A DNA stretch of 64,000 nucleotides from Tardiphaga robiniae (GTDB lineage Bacteria > Pseudomonadota > Alphaproteobacteria > Rhizobiales > Xanthobacteraceae), in contig NZ_JABMCJ010000083.1 of NCBI RefSeq assembly GCF_013359755.1, forward strand, positions 1-64,000, written 5' to 3'. The stretch's first letter is position 1; each line of letters begins with the position of its first letter. The position numbers and the translations under genes are program-made. The notes under the pieces are model-generated. The model was not told where the DNA came from. It did no database searches and saw only the letters and a program-made list of their open reading frames with translations. Below, piece by piece: positions 16,950 to 23,808 of the stretch.

Positions 16950-16978
16950 TATATGTAGCGATCGCTACGGAAAGTCAA
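16950..16978 (-). promoter_or_regulatory. Leftward promoter for the NTF2/OYE genes, sharing its -10 with the tetR promoter
   Basis: On the minus strand TTGACT (16973-16978) is followed after exactly 17 bases by CATATA (16950-16955). Those same six bases, read as TATATG on the plus strand, lie exactly 17 bases after TTGTAG and can serve as -10 of the tetR promoter. The two divergent promoters therefore overlap face to face. Confidence 0.55.
16955..16968. promoter_or_regulatory. TetR operator 2 (perfect palindrome)
   Basis: GTAGCGATCGCTAC is a perfect 14-bp palindrome placed inside the 17-bp spacer of the leftward promoter. Binding of the adjacent TetR-family regulator here would block RNA polymerase on both strands. 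Confidence 0.7.
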
Positions 16979-16994
16979 CCCGGATTCCGAAAAG

Positions 16995-17627
16995 ATGCCT
17001 GCTTCCGATCCAGCTCCGAAAATCTCGCCGCACCGTACCAAGGGACGGCCGCGCAGCTTCGATCGCGAAGCCGCCCTGGAACAAGCGTTGAAAGTGTTCT
17101 GGGAAAAGGGTTTCGCACCAGCGTCGATCGCTGAGCTTTGTACGGCAATGGGGATCAACCCTCCCAGTCTGTACGCCGCTTTCGGTAACAAGGCCCAGCT
17201 CTTCCTGGAAGCTGTCGGCCATTACGAGCGGGTGTTCTGGGACGAGACGTGGGACGCGATGGACGGCGAACCCGACGTACGCCGGGCGATTACCACCTTC
17301 TTCGCAGAGGCCACCGCCATTCTAACCAAACCCGAGGCGCCGTGTGGCTGCATCGTGGTGCTGGGTGCAATCAACGTGCCGGCCGAGGCGCGTGACGTGG
17401 CCGACGCACTGAAGGCATTGCGGGATGAAGGGCGCCGGCTGTTCCTCGAGCGCCTGCGCCGCGGCGTCGTTGATGGTCAGTTGCCGGCAGACACCAACGT
17501 CGAAGCGGTTGCCAACACGCTCAACACGCTGTTGCAGGGCATGTCGATCGAGGCCAGCGACGGTGCTTCACGCGCGCAGCTCGATCAGGTAGCGGACTGC
17601 GCTACGGCCCTGCTGGCGAAGCGTTAG
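16995..17627 (+). CDS. TetR/AcrR family transcriptional repressor
   Basis: This 210-residue regulator has an N-terminal TetR helix-turn-helix (about 20-65: SFDREAALEQALKVFWEKG, then IAELCTAMGINPPSLYAAFGNK). Its C-terminal ligand domain contains APCGCIVVLGAIN. The two close cysteines in that segment could act as electrophile or redox sensors, as cysteines do in NemR; this is inference. It is transcribed away from the NTF2-like and OYE genes, and the two palindromes in between are its likely operators, giving a reactive-compound-responsive switch. Confidence 0.9.
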   Translation: MPASDPAPKISPHRTKGRPRSFDREAALEQALKVFWEKGFAPASIAELCTAMGINPPSLYAAFGNKAQLFLEAVGHYERVFWDETWDAMDGEPDVRRAITTFFAEATAILTKPEAPCGCIVVLGAINVPAEARDVADALKALRDEGRRLFLERLRRGVVDGQLPADTNVEAVANTLNTLLQGMSIEASDGASRAQLDQVADCATALLAKR

Positions 17628-17652
17628 GTCGCCGTCACGGAAAAAGATCGCG

Positions 17653-18027
17653 TTAGTTCGCCACGATCTTGGCGATGCACAGCACCACGATGATGCCGAG
17701 GAACAGCAGGTCGATATAGGACTTCATCTCGCCGGCCTGGCGCTGCTCGACCACGTCCTTCACGACAGCCTTGCGCGACGACACGGCAGAAGGGCCTTCA
17801 CCGGCCAATCCACCAAGCCGGCGTGCTTCGAGTTCGAGCTTCTCGATCGCCTTGAAGAAGACGAAGGAGCGCAGCGCCGAGATCGCCCGCATGCCGGCAT
17901 AGGCCAGCACCAGCGCCGCCACGATGGCGCGCTGCTGATAGGCGCCGACGAAGTTCAGGCTGAAATAGACCAGCGCCAGAAAGGCAAAGTTGGAGATGAA
18001 ACGATAGGCATAGCTCAGATATTTCAT
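17653..18027 (-). CDS. Hypothetical small membrane protein
   Basis: This 124-residue protein belongs to no family that I recognise. It has hydrophobic segments near 10-30, 34-58 and 104-123, with a charged middle region (60-100) rich in Glu, Arg and Lys that is probably cytoplasmic. The last segment YIDLLFLGIIVVLCIAKIVAN ends the chain in the membrane. It converges with the tetR gene, 25 bases away, and no partner gene is adjacent. The frame and codon use look like a real gene. Confidence 0.55.
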   Translation of the reverse strand: MKYLSYAYRFISNFAFLALVYFSLNFVGAYQQRAIVAALVLAYAGMRAISALRSFVFFKAIEKLELEARRLGGLAGEGPSAVSSRKAVVKDVVEQRQAGEMKSYIDLLFLGIIVVLCIAKIVAN

Positions 18028-18478
18028 GTCCGCTCCGGAAGATCGACGCTACCGGCCATGTCTAGCTGCCGGACGGCGGCGTTGCTACTGGCAAGTCGTT
18101 ACCCGAGCGCTAAAGGATGATGACAACTGCAATGCATCTGGAGATTTATCCGCAACGCGCCAACGGACTTTTGTCAAACGACGGCGCGTGTCAGTCAGCG
18201 CGCTACGGCCGGCCGAGGAGCGACTGGCATGCTCGGCCCGGCGCGATGATGTCTGCGGCGGCTCCGGTAGCAAGATCACGACGTCATGTTCGGGCACCGT
18301 GCCATAAGCGCGACCGTGCGGCAGCGCTTCCCGCCCTATACAACCTTGACAGAGGAACCTGCTTCGCCGTAACCAGCCGTCATTGCAGGGTGCCTCCCCG
18401 CCGTAAGCGTTAACGTCACTCAACGTGCTCAGCTCCGGACAGCCCCAATGTGGCTGGCCGCCTCGAAAGCACGTCGAC
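18028..18478. other. Intergenic region with no supported gene
   Basis: Between the small membrane protein and the MFS gene I find no convincing coding frame, RNA or repeat. Short open frames exist on both strands but have no ribosome binding site or family resemblance. A TTGACA hexamer near 18348 lacks a clear -10 partner. The stretch probably holds the two divergent promoters and may contain decayed sequence. Confidence 0.4.
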
Positions 18479-19675
18479 ATGAATCAGAACGCTCCTCCAA
18501 AATTCAAAGCTGCGTCCAAGCCTGCACCGCTCAGCCGTGACGACCGCAAGAGCCTGATCAAGCAGGTGCTGATCGTCTTTTTCGGCTTCCTCTCGGTCGG
18601 CCTGCCGCTGCCGCCGATCTCGCTCTACATACACGACCAGCTCGGCTTCTCGGCCGGCGTGATCGGCTTCGCCATCGGCATCCAATCGGTGGTGACCGTG
18701 CTCACCCGCCACCGCGCCGGCACGCTGAGCGACCATCACGGCGCGCGCTACGCGATCCGGCTCGGCCTGCCGCTCTCGGCGCTGGCCGGCCTGTTCTATC
18801 TGCTGGCTGCCACCCTGCCGCTGCCGGCCGAAGGCAAGCTCACGCTGCTGCTGATCGGCCGCGTCGCGCTCGGCTTCGGCGAAAGCCTGTTCATCACCGG
18901 CGCCATGAGCTGGTGCATCGGACGGCTCGGCCCGCACCGCACCGGTCTCGTGATGTCGTGGCAGGGCATCGCCATGTATTCGGCGATTGGATTGGGCGCA
19001 CCGATCGGCCTCGCGGTCTATGCATCGATCGGCTTTGCCGGCGTCGGCGTGCTTGCGGCCATCTCGCCACTGATCGCGCTTGGAATCGCCTACGCCATCC
19101 CCGACGTGCCTGTGTCAGGCAGCACCGAACGCACGCCGTTCTACAAGGTCATCGGACTGATCTGGCGTTCCGGCACGGTCTTGTTTCTGGCCACCATCCC
19201 CTTCGCGGGCATCACCGGCTTTCTCGCGCTGACCTATGTCGAACGCGGCTGGTCCGGCGCAGGCATCGCGCTCGCCGCCTTCTCGACCGGATTCATCTTC
19301 GTGCGCCTGGTCGGCAGTCATTTGCCCGACCAGTTCGGCGGCGCGCGCGTGGCCATGGTGTCGCTGGCGATCGAGGCGCTCGGCCAGGCGCTGATCTGGC
19401 TGTCCACGAGTCCGATGCTCGCACTGCTCGGCGCGCTGGTCACCGGCATCGGATTCTCGCTGATCTTCCCGTCGATGGGTGTCGAGGCCACGCGCCGCGT
19501 GCCCATCGAACAGCGCGGCCGCGCGGTGGCGAATTTTATCGCCTTCTTCGATCTGGCGATCGGTCTGACGGCACCGGTGGTGGGATATGTGGCTGGCGTG
19601 TTCGGTTATGGCGCGACATTCGTGATCGGCGCTGTCGCAGCGATCTGCGCGCTGATGCTGGCGGCGAGCGGGTGA
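18479..19675 (+). CDS. MFS transporter, YhhS/arabinose-efflux type
   Basis: This 398-residue inner-membrane transporter has about 12 hydrophobic helices. After a short polar N-terminus the first helix begins VLIVFFGFLSVGLPLPPISLYIHDQLG. The MFS loop 2-3 signature appears as HRAGTLSDHHGARYA (about 78-92). The overall pattern is that of YhhS/YfcJ-type exporters, sometimes annotated as arabinose transporters. Substrate is unknown; efflux of a sugar or drug is likely. The start at 18479 (MNQNAPP) is preferred because upstream residues are not MFS-like. Confidence 0.83.
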   Translation: MNQNAPPKFKAASKPAPLSRDDRKSLIKQVLIVFFGFLSVGLPLPPISLYIHDQLGFSAGVIGFAIGIQSVVTVLTRHRAGTLSDHHGARYAIRLGLPLSALAGLFYLLAATLPLPAEGKLTLLLIGRVALGFGESLFITGAMSWCIGRLGPHRTGLVMSWQGIAMYSAIGLGAPIGLAVYASIGFAGVGVLAAISPLIALGIAYAIPDVPVSGSTERTPFYKVIGLIWRSGTVLFLATIPFAGITGFLALTYVERGWSGAGIALAAFSTGFIFVRLVGSHLPDQFGGARVAMVSLAIEALGQALIWLSTSPMLALLGALVTGIGFSLIFPSMGVEATRRVPIEQRGRAVANFIAFFDLAIGLTAPVVGYVAGVFGYGATFVIGAVAAICALMLAASG

Positions 19676-19887
19676 AACCAGACGCATCTCCGGCTCGCTT
19701 CAACTGCGACTGCGCCGCTGCAGGTTCAGGCGCCATCAACTTCATCAAATTGAAGCTAATTTTCTCGCTCATTTGAAACCCTGAGGGGCAAAAGGCGAAC
19801 TGCGCCGCGCAAAATAATACCACCTATGGGCGAGCGGCTGTTACTTCGAATGTTCAGTTGTTGCTGACTGTTTCGGAGAAAGATGCG

Positions 19888-20967
19888 GTGAACGCACGCG
19901 TTGCCCATAGCCTTAACTCGTCGCTTCGCTTCCTGGTGACCATCACCGCTCACGTCGCGCTCCTGGCGCGAGGCGGAGCAACGGCCAGACGCCTCATGAA
20001 GCTGGCGTGGTCCGTCATCATCGGTCTGGCGATCGTCGACCTGGTGTGGCTGGCCATGACAGACCTTCAGTTGGCGCCGTCCAGTTGGATAGCAATCGTG
20101 CGGGTGATCTCGTTCAGCCTGTTTGCTGTACTCTTATGCGAACTGATTTCCCAAAGGCTCCAAGGCAAAAGCGATCCGATCGGGCGACTGCTCAAGCTTG
20201 TCGCAGATTACCTGGGGACGGTCACCGTCGCGATGGTCGCCTTCGCATTGTTGGCTGCCGTCGTCATTATCTTTTGCTGCCTCGCAGCCAACGCTTCGTT
20301 ACCACTACAAGATCTGCGGCTCGCCGCTCTGGATGCCAGCCTCGGCTTTGATTGGAAGTCATTCGTCGCTTCGGCCAACAGCAACAACTTGATCAGTCGC
20401 GCGCTCCTCCGCGCCTATCAAAACACTGGACATGTGTTGCTCTTCACGATGCTCTGGCTGTGTCTTTCAAATCGTCTGGAACGATTAGCGGAGTTCATGG
20501 CTCTGCTGTGCCTGACTTCCATCGGCATCGCTGCGGGGATGCTGATCCTGCCGGGTGCCGGTGCTTATGCTCTACATCAACCGGCTCTGAACACATTCAG
20601 CAATTTCGGCGCCGATGCCGGCACTTGGTGGTACCAACTGCTCATGCAATTCCGATCCGCGCAGCCACCTCTGATCGATTTCGACACCCCTAACATCAAC
20701 TGCCTGGTGACCTTCCCTTCCGGTCACACGATTCTCGGTCTGATCACGACTTACGCCTTGCGAGATCGACTCTATACTTTTCTGCCCGCCCTGCTGCTCA
20801 ACGGCGTCATGATCATTTCGACATTGCCAGTCGGAGGACACTATCTGGCAGATCTGATCGGAAGCGGTGCCGTGAGCGCCGTGTCGATAGCATTCATCCA
20901 TTCGATGAAGAGGGTTCATTCCAGGACGTCTCGATCTGGCGACAATGCGCTAGCTGGTGCGATCTAG
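19888..20967 (+). CDS. PAP2 superfamily membrane phosphatase with long N-terminal membrane part
   Basis: This protein of about 359 residues has roughly eight membrane helices. The C-terminal half holds the PAP2 acid phosphatase motifs: FPSGHT (Ser and His near 278-280) and STLPVGGHYLADL with the catalytic His318 and Asp322. It most resembles the inositol-phosphotransferase-like PAP2_3 group, acting on lipid phosphates at the membrane. The N-terminal half (about 1-160) adds three to four helices of unknown role. The GTG at 19888 is chosen for the GGAG site upstream; the TTG at 19858 would add ten residues. Base composition is slightly lower in GC than that of neighbours. Confidence 0.75.
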   Translation: MNARVAHSLNSSLRFLVTITAHVALLARGGATARRLMKLAWSVIIGLAIVDLVWLAMTDLQLAPSSWIAIVRVISFSLFAVLLCELISQRLQGKSDPIGRLLKLVADYLGTVTVAMVAFALLAAVVIIFCCLAANASLPLQDLRLAALDASLGFDWKSFVASANSNNLISRALLRAYQNTGHVLLFTMLWLCLSNRLERLAEFMALLCLTSIGIAAGMLILPGAGAYALHQPALNTFSNFGADAGTWWYQLLMQFRSAQPPLIDFDTPNINCLVTFPSGHTILGLITTYALRDRLYTFLPALLLNGVMIISTLPVGGHYLADLIGSGAVSAVSIAFIHSMKRVHSRTSRSGDNALAGAI

Positions 20968-21002
20968 CGTCTAGCCAGCCAACACTCCACCTCGCGGCGC
21001 GA

Positions 21003-21116
21003 TCAGGACGGTCCGAAAATGACCCACAACACGAGTGTCACGAATCCAGAAAGCGCCACTGCGACAATGGCCGCCAGCAACTCATTGTCGAACGCGTTCT
21101 GATTCCATTTTGGCAT
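21003..21116 (-). CDS. Possible 37-residue single-helix membrane protein
   Basis: In the 420-base gap before the tRNA, a minus-strand frame from ATG 21116 encodes a polar N-terminus (MPKWNQNAFDNE) and one strong membrane helix (LLAAIVAVALSGFVTLVLWVIF). Its organisation is typical of bacterial small membrane proteins. No clear ribosome binding site is visible, and an in-frame ATG two codons upstream is an alternative. The rest of the 20968-21387 gap shows nothing I can name. Confidence 0.33.
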   Translation of the reverse strand: MPKWNQNAFDNELLAAIVAVALSGFVTLVLWVIFGPS

Positions 21117-21387
21117 GCACATGCGCGCGGCGTTTTCTGTTTATGCGGATCAAACGCGAGTCCGGTGCCTCGGGCCGTCGGAAAGGTTTGCTCACGATCC
21201 CCTCGACAGCATCCACGCGCGATACCGTTAAGAGAGGCTGGATGTTCCCGGGTCACGCCGATCAACGGGACTACCGAGTCGAACCGGCTTGACGAATGCG
21301 GGCGTAATGCCGGCGATCATCGTCTGTTCCTCACAGCACCAGCGTGAGGAAAACCGCGAATAATCCAACAATTTCAAGGATGAGGTG

Positions 21388-21472
21388 TGGTGCGCTCGGA
21401 GGGACTCGAACCCCCACCCTGTTACGGACTGCCACCTCAAGGCAGCGCGTCTACCAATTCCGCCACGAGCGC
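21388..21472 (-). tRNA. tRNA-Leu(GAG)
   Basis: The minus strand folds as a class II tRNA. The acceptor stem GCGCTCG/CGAGCGC is followed by discriminator A and encoded CCA. The D arm contains GGTAGACGC, and the anticodon stem CTGCC/GGCAG encloses loop TTGAGGT with anticodon GAG. A long variable arm is present, and the T arm reads GGGGGTTCGAGTCCCTC. The anticodon decodes CUC and CUU leucine codons. No integrated element is visible at its 3' end. Confidence 0.96.
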
Positions 21473-21573
21473 TAAAGAAATCCGGCGAGGGCAAATCGCC
21501 CGGCCGGATCAACCGGCGCCGATGTAACAAACCAATGATGGGGAGACAAGGCCTCTTGGCCTCTCCGGGCTAC

Positions 21574-21816
21574 CTATCTGTGGTCAGGCGACCGTGGCAG
21601 CATCTGCTTGACCTCGACCGCAATCCGGTTGCGATCGACCATCACCACGCCTGACGCAACGGGCAGGTTATTGGCAAGAATTTTGACCTCGTCCTGCTCT
21701 GTGGCATCCAGTTCGATGATGGCGCCGCGGCTCAGCCGCATCACCTGATGAACGGGCATCGACGTGGTGCCGAGGACCACCATGATATCGACGGTAATTT
21801 TATCGAGGGTTGGCAC
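21574..21816 (-). CDS. FliN-like flagellar motor switch domain protein
   Basis: This 80-residue protein is almost entirely a FliN/SpoA C-terminal domain: ITVDIMVVLGTTSMPVHQVMRLSRGAIIELD, then NLPVASGVVMVDRNRIAVEVKQML. Such domains form the C-ring of the flagellar motor and the sorting platform of type III secretion. The GTG start at 21816 has a GAGG site five bases upstream. It lacks the extra N-terminal region of typical FliN and stands away from any flagellar gene, between tRNA-Leu and lipB. It may supply an alternative C-ring subunit or have another role. Confidence 0.78.
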   Translation of the reverse strand: MPTLDKITVDIMVVLGTTSMPVHQVMRLSRGAIIELDATEQDEVKILANNLPVASGVVMVDRNRIAVEVKQMLPRSPDHR

Positions 21817-21897
21817 GTCGGCCTCAAATTCCCAGATGCAGGATCGCACAGATGCAAGATTGCGGTGCCTGCGAGATCAACATGTTATGGTTAGCCA

Positions 21898-22626
21898 ATG
21901 GTTAATGATCGCCAAACCCTCGATTTAACAGTGTTTTCTCGCGGCCTCCCCGGCCGGCCGGTGGAATGGCGGGTATCCGATGGTCCGATTCCCTATCCGG
22001 ACGCCGTGGCCGAGATGGAAGCCCGGGCGGCGGCCATTGCCGACGGCACCGCGCCGGAACTGGTCTGGCTGCTGGAACACCCCCCGCTCTATACGTCCGG
22101 CACGTCAGGCAAGTCTGACGACCTGCTGGATGCCCGGTATCCGGTGTTCGAGACCGGCCGCGGCGGCCAGGTGACCTATCACGGCCCCGGCCAGCGGGTG
22201 GCCTATGTGCTGCTCGACCTGAAGGCGCGCCGGCCGGACGTTCGGGCCTATGTGGCGGCGCTGGAAGACCTGATCATCCGGACGCTGGACGCCTTCAACG
22301 TGAAGGGCGAACGGCGCGAGGACCGGGTCGGCGTCTGGGTCGCCCGGCCCGACAAGGGCGCAGGATATGAGGACAAGATCGCCGCCATCGGCGTGCGGCT
22401 GCGGCGCTGGGTCTCGTTCCATGGCATCGCCATCAATGTGGAACCGGACCTCGCGCATTTCGACGCCATCGTGCCCTGCGGCGTGGTCGATCCGCGCTAC
22501 GGCGTCACCAGCCTAGTCGATCTCGGCCTGCCGGTAGCCATGACGGATGTGGACGTGGCACTGCGGCATGCGTTTGGGGAAGTGTTCGGCGAGAGCGAGC
22601 AGTTCGCGGCAGAAGCGGCGGTCTGA
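21898..22626 (+). CDS. lipB: Octanoyltransferase, lipoate biosynthesis
   Basis: This 242-residue LipB transfers octanoate from acyl carrier protein to the lipoyl domains of 2-oxoacid dehydrogenases and the glycine cleavage H protein. Key features are [12 protein letters not shown] (88-99), the catalytic Lys160 in [20 protein letters not shown] (173-181) and the acyl-accepting Cys194 in IVPCGV. Length is normal for the family. It is cytosolic and works with LipA, which is not in this window. It diverges from the FliN-like gene and is convergent with acyP, 15 bases away. Confidence 0.95.
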   Translation: MVNDRQTLDLTVFSRGLPGRPVEWRVSDGPIPYPDAVAEMEARAAAIADGTAPELVWLLEHPPLYTSGTSGKSDDLLDARYPVFETGRGGQVTYHGPGQRVAYVLLDLKARRPDVRAYVAALEDLIIRTLDAFNVKGERREDRVGVWVARPDKGAGYEDKIAAIGVRLRRWVSFHGIAINVEPDLAHFDAIVPCGVVDPRYGVTSLVDLGLPVAMTDVDVALRHAFGEVFGESEQFAAEAAV

Positions 22627-22641
22627 GCGACGCAATCCGAA

Positions 22642-22941
22642 TTACAGCGTCGGCAATTGCGAGAACACCTCGCCGTTGACGCGTAGGGCAAGCATGTCTG
22701 GCGTGGCATCGCTCGTCACGACGCTATCGACGCGGGCGGCCGTTGGACCACGGCGACACGCCTCGATCATGTCAGTGACAATATCGGCGGGTCCCGCAAA
22801 CACCGCTTCCACGCTGCCATCACGGCGGTTGCGCACCCAGCCTTCGAGGCCGAGCAACGAGGCTTGTTGGCCGGCCCAGTAGCGATAGCCAACGCCCTGC
22901 ACGCGGCCGAGGATCATCACGTGACGGATCACGCCACACAT
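22642..22941 (-). CDS. acyP: Acylphosphatase
   Basis: This 99-residue enzyme hydrolyses carboxyl-phosphate bonds such as acetyl or carbamoyl phosphate. The catalytic residues are present: Arg20 in GRVQGVGYRYW and Asn38 in GWVRNRRDGSVE. The ATG follows directly on the stop codon of the oxaloacetate-decarboxylase-like gene, so it is the last gene of a three-gene operon. Translation is probably coupled. Confidence 0.93.
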   Translation of the reverse strand: MCGVIRHVMILGRVQGVGYRYWAGQQASLLGLEGWVRNRRDGSVEAVFAGPADIVTDMIEACRRGPTAARVDSVVTSDATPDMLALRVNGEVFSQLPTL

Positions 22942-23808
22942 CTATTTCTTGAGTCCCAGGAAATCGATGCCGCGCTGTTTCACGACGGCACCGCGGGTGA
23001 CGCTCTCCATCAACTCGCTTGAGGCAAGATTCTTCAGCTCCTTCGGCCCCGCACCTTCGCGTACTGCTTTAAGAGTCGCATGGACGGCAGCGGTCGCCGC
23101 GGAGATCGGCGCATGGCCCTGAATGGCGATGCGGACGCGCTGGGCGCTGAGGAAATCCCAATCCATGTCGTCAGTGGGACTGCCGAGCACGATCGGCAGC
23201 GTGGTCGCAGCGCTTGCCGCTTGCAGTTCGGCGCGGCTCTTGAGGCCGGTGAACATCACTGCATCGACGCCGGCGGCTTCATAGGATTTGGCACGCGCAA
23301 TCGCGTCATCCACGGATGTGATGGAGGCGGCGCCGGTGCGGCCCACAATCACCAGCGCCGGATCCTGTCGCGCATTCAGTGCAGCCTTGACCTTGCCGAG
23401 CCCCTCTTCCGGAGAGATCAGCTGCGCCTTCGCTTCGCCAAAGGCGGCGGGCAGCAGCGTGTCCTCGATGGTCAGGCCGGCGGCGCCGGCGGCTTCCAGC
23501 TCTTCCACCGTGCGGCGGACATTAAGCGCGTTGCCATAACCGTGATCGGCATCGACCAGCACCGGCAGCGAGCCGGCGCGCGACATCCGCCGCATCTGCT
23601 CGGTGAGTTCGGACAGCGTGATCAGCGCGATGTCGGGATCGCCGAGAATGGCGAGCGACGCCGCCGAGCCCCCGAACATGCCGACCTCGAAACCGAGGTC
23701 TTCGGCGATGCGCACCGATATCGCGTCGTAGACCGATCCCGGACGCATGCAGCGATCGCCGGACAGGATCGCCCGCAATCCGTAACGGCGTTGCCGGAAG
23801 GTCGTCAC
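22942..23808 (-). CDS. Isocitrate lyase/PEP mutase family protein, oxaloacetate-decarboxylase-like
   Basis: This 288-residue (alpha/beta)8-barrel Mg2+ enzyme belongs to the PEP mutase/isocitrate lyase superfamily. Superfamily marks are the N-terminal substrate loop SVYDAISVRIAEDLGFE, the metal-binding DADHGYGN (about 93-100) and TIEDT (about 119-123). It lacks the Lys-Lys-Cys-Gly-His catalytic motif of isocitrate lyase and most resembles the PA4872-type oxaloacetate decarboxylases. The likely reaction is decarboxylation or C-C cleavage of a 2-oxo-diacid. It overlaps the upstream carboxylase gene by four bases and abuts acyP, so the operon may link carboxylation and decarboxylation. Confidence 0.8.
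   Translation of the reverse strand: MTTFRQRRYGLRAILSGDRCMRPGSVYDAISVRIAEDLGFEVGMFGGSAASLAILGDPDIALITLSELTEQMRRMSRAGSLPVLVDADHGYGNALNVRRTVEELEAAGAAGLTIEDTLLPAAFGEAKAQLISPEEGLGKVKAALNARQDPALVIVGRTGAASITSVDDAIARAKSYEAAGVDAVMFTGLKSRAELQAASAATTLPIVLGSPTDDMDWDFLSAQRVRIAIQGHAPISAATAAVHATLKAVREGAGPKELKNLASSELMESVTRGAVVKQRGIDFLGLKK

Noticed and set aside
18085-18480. 131-codon minus-strand frame in the gap before the MFS gene
   Set aside because: Composition is irregular, with no ribosome binding site or recognisable motif; it also runs through the MFS promoter region.
21388-21472. tRNA-Leu as an integration site
   Set aside because: No integrase, no direct repeat of the tRNA 3' end and no composition shift nearby.
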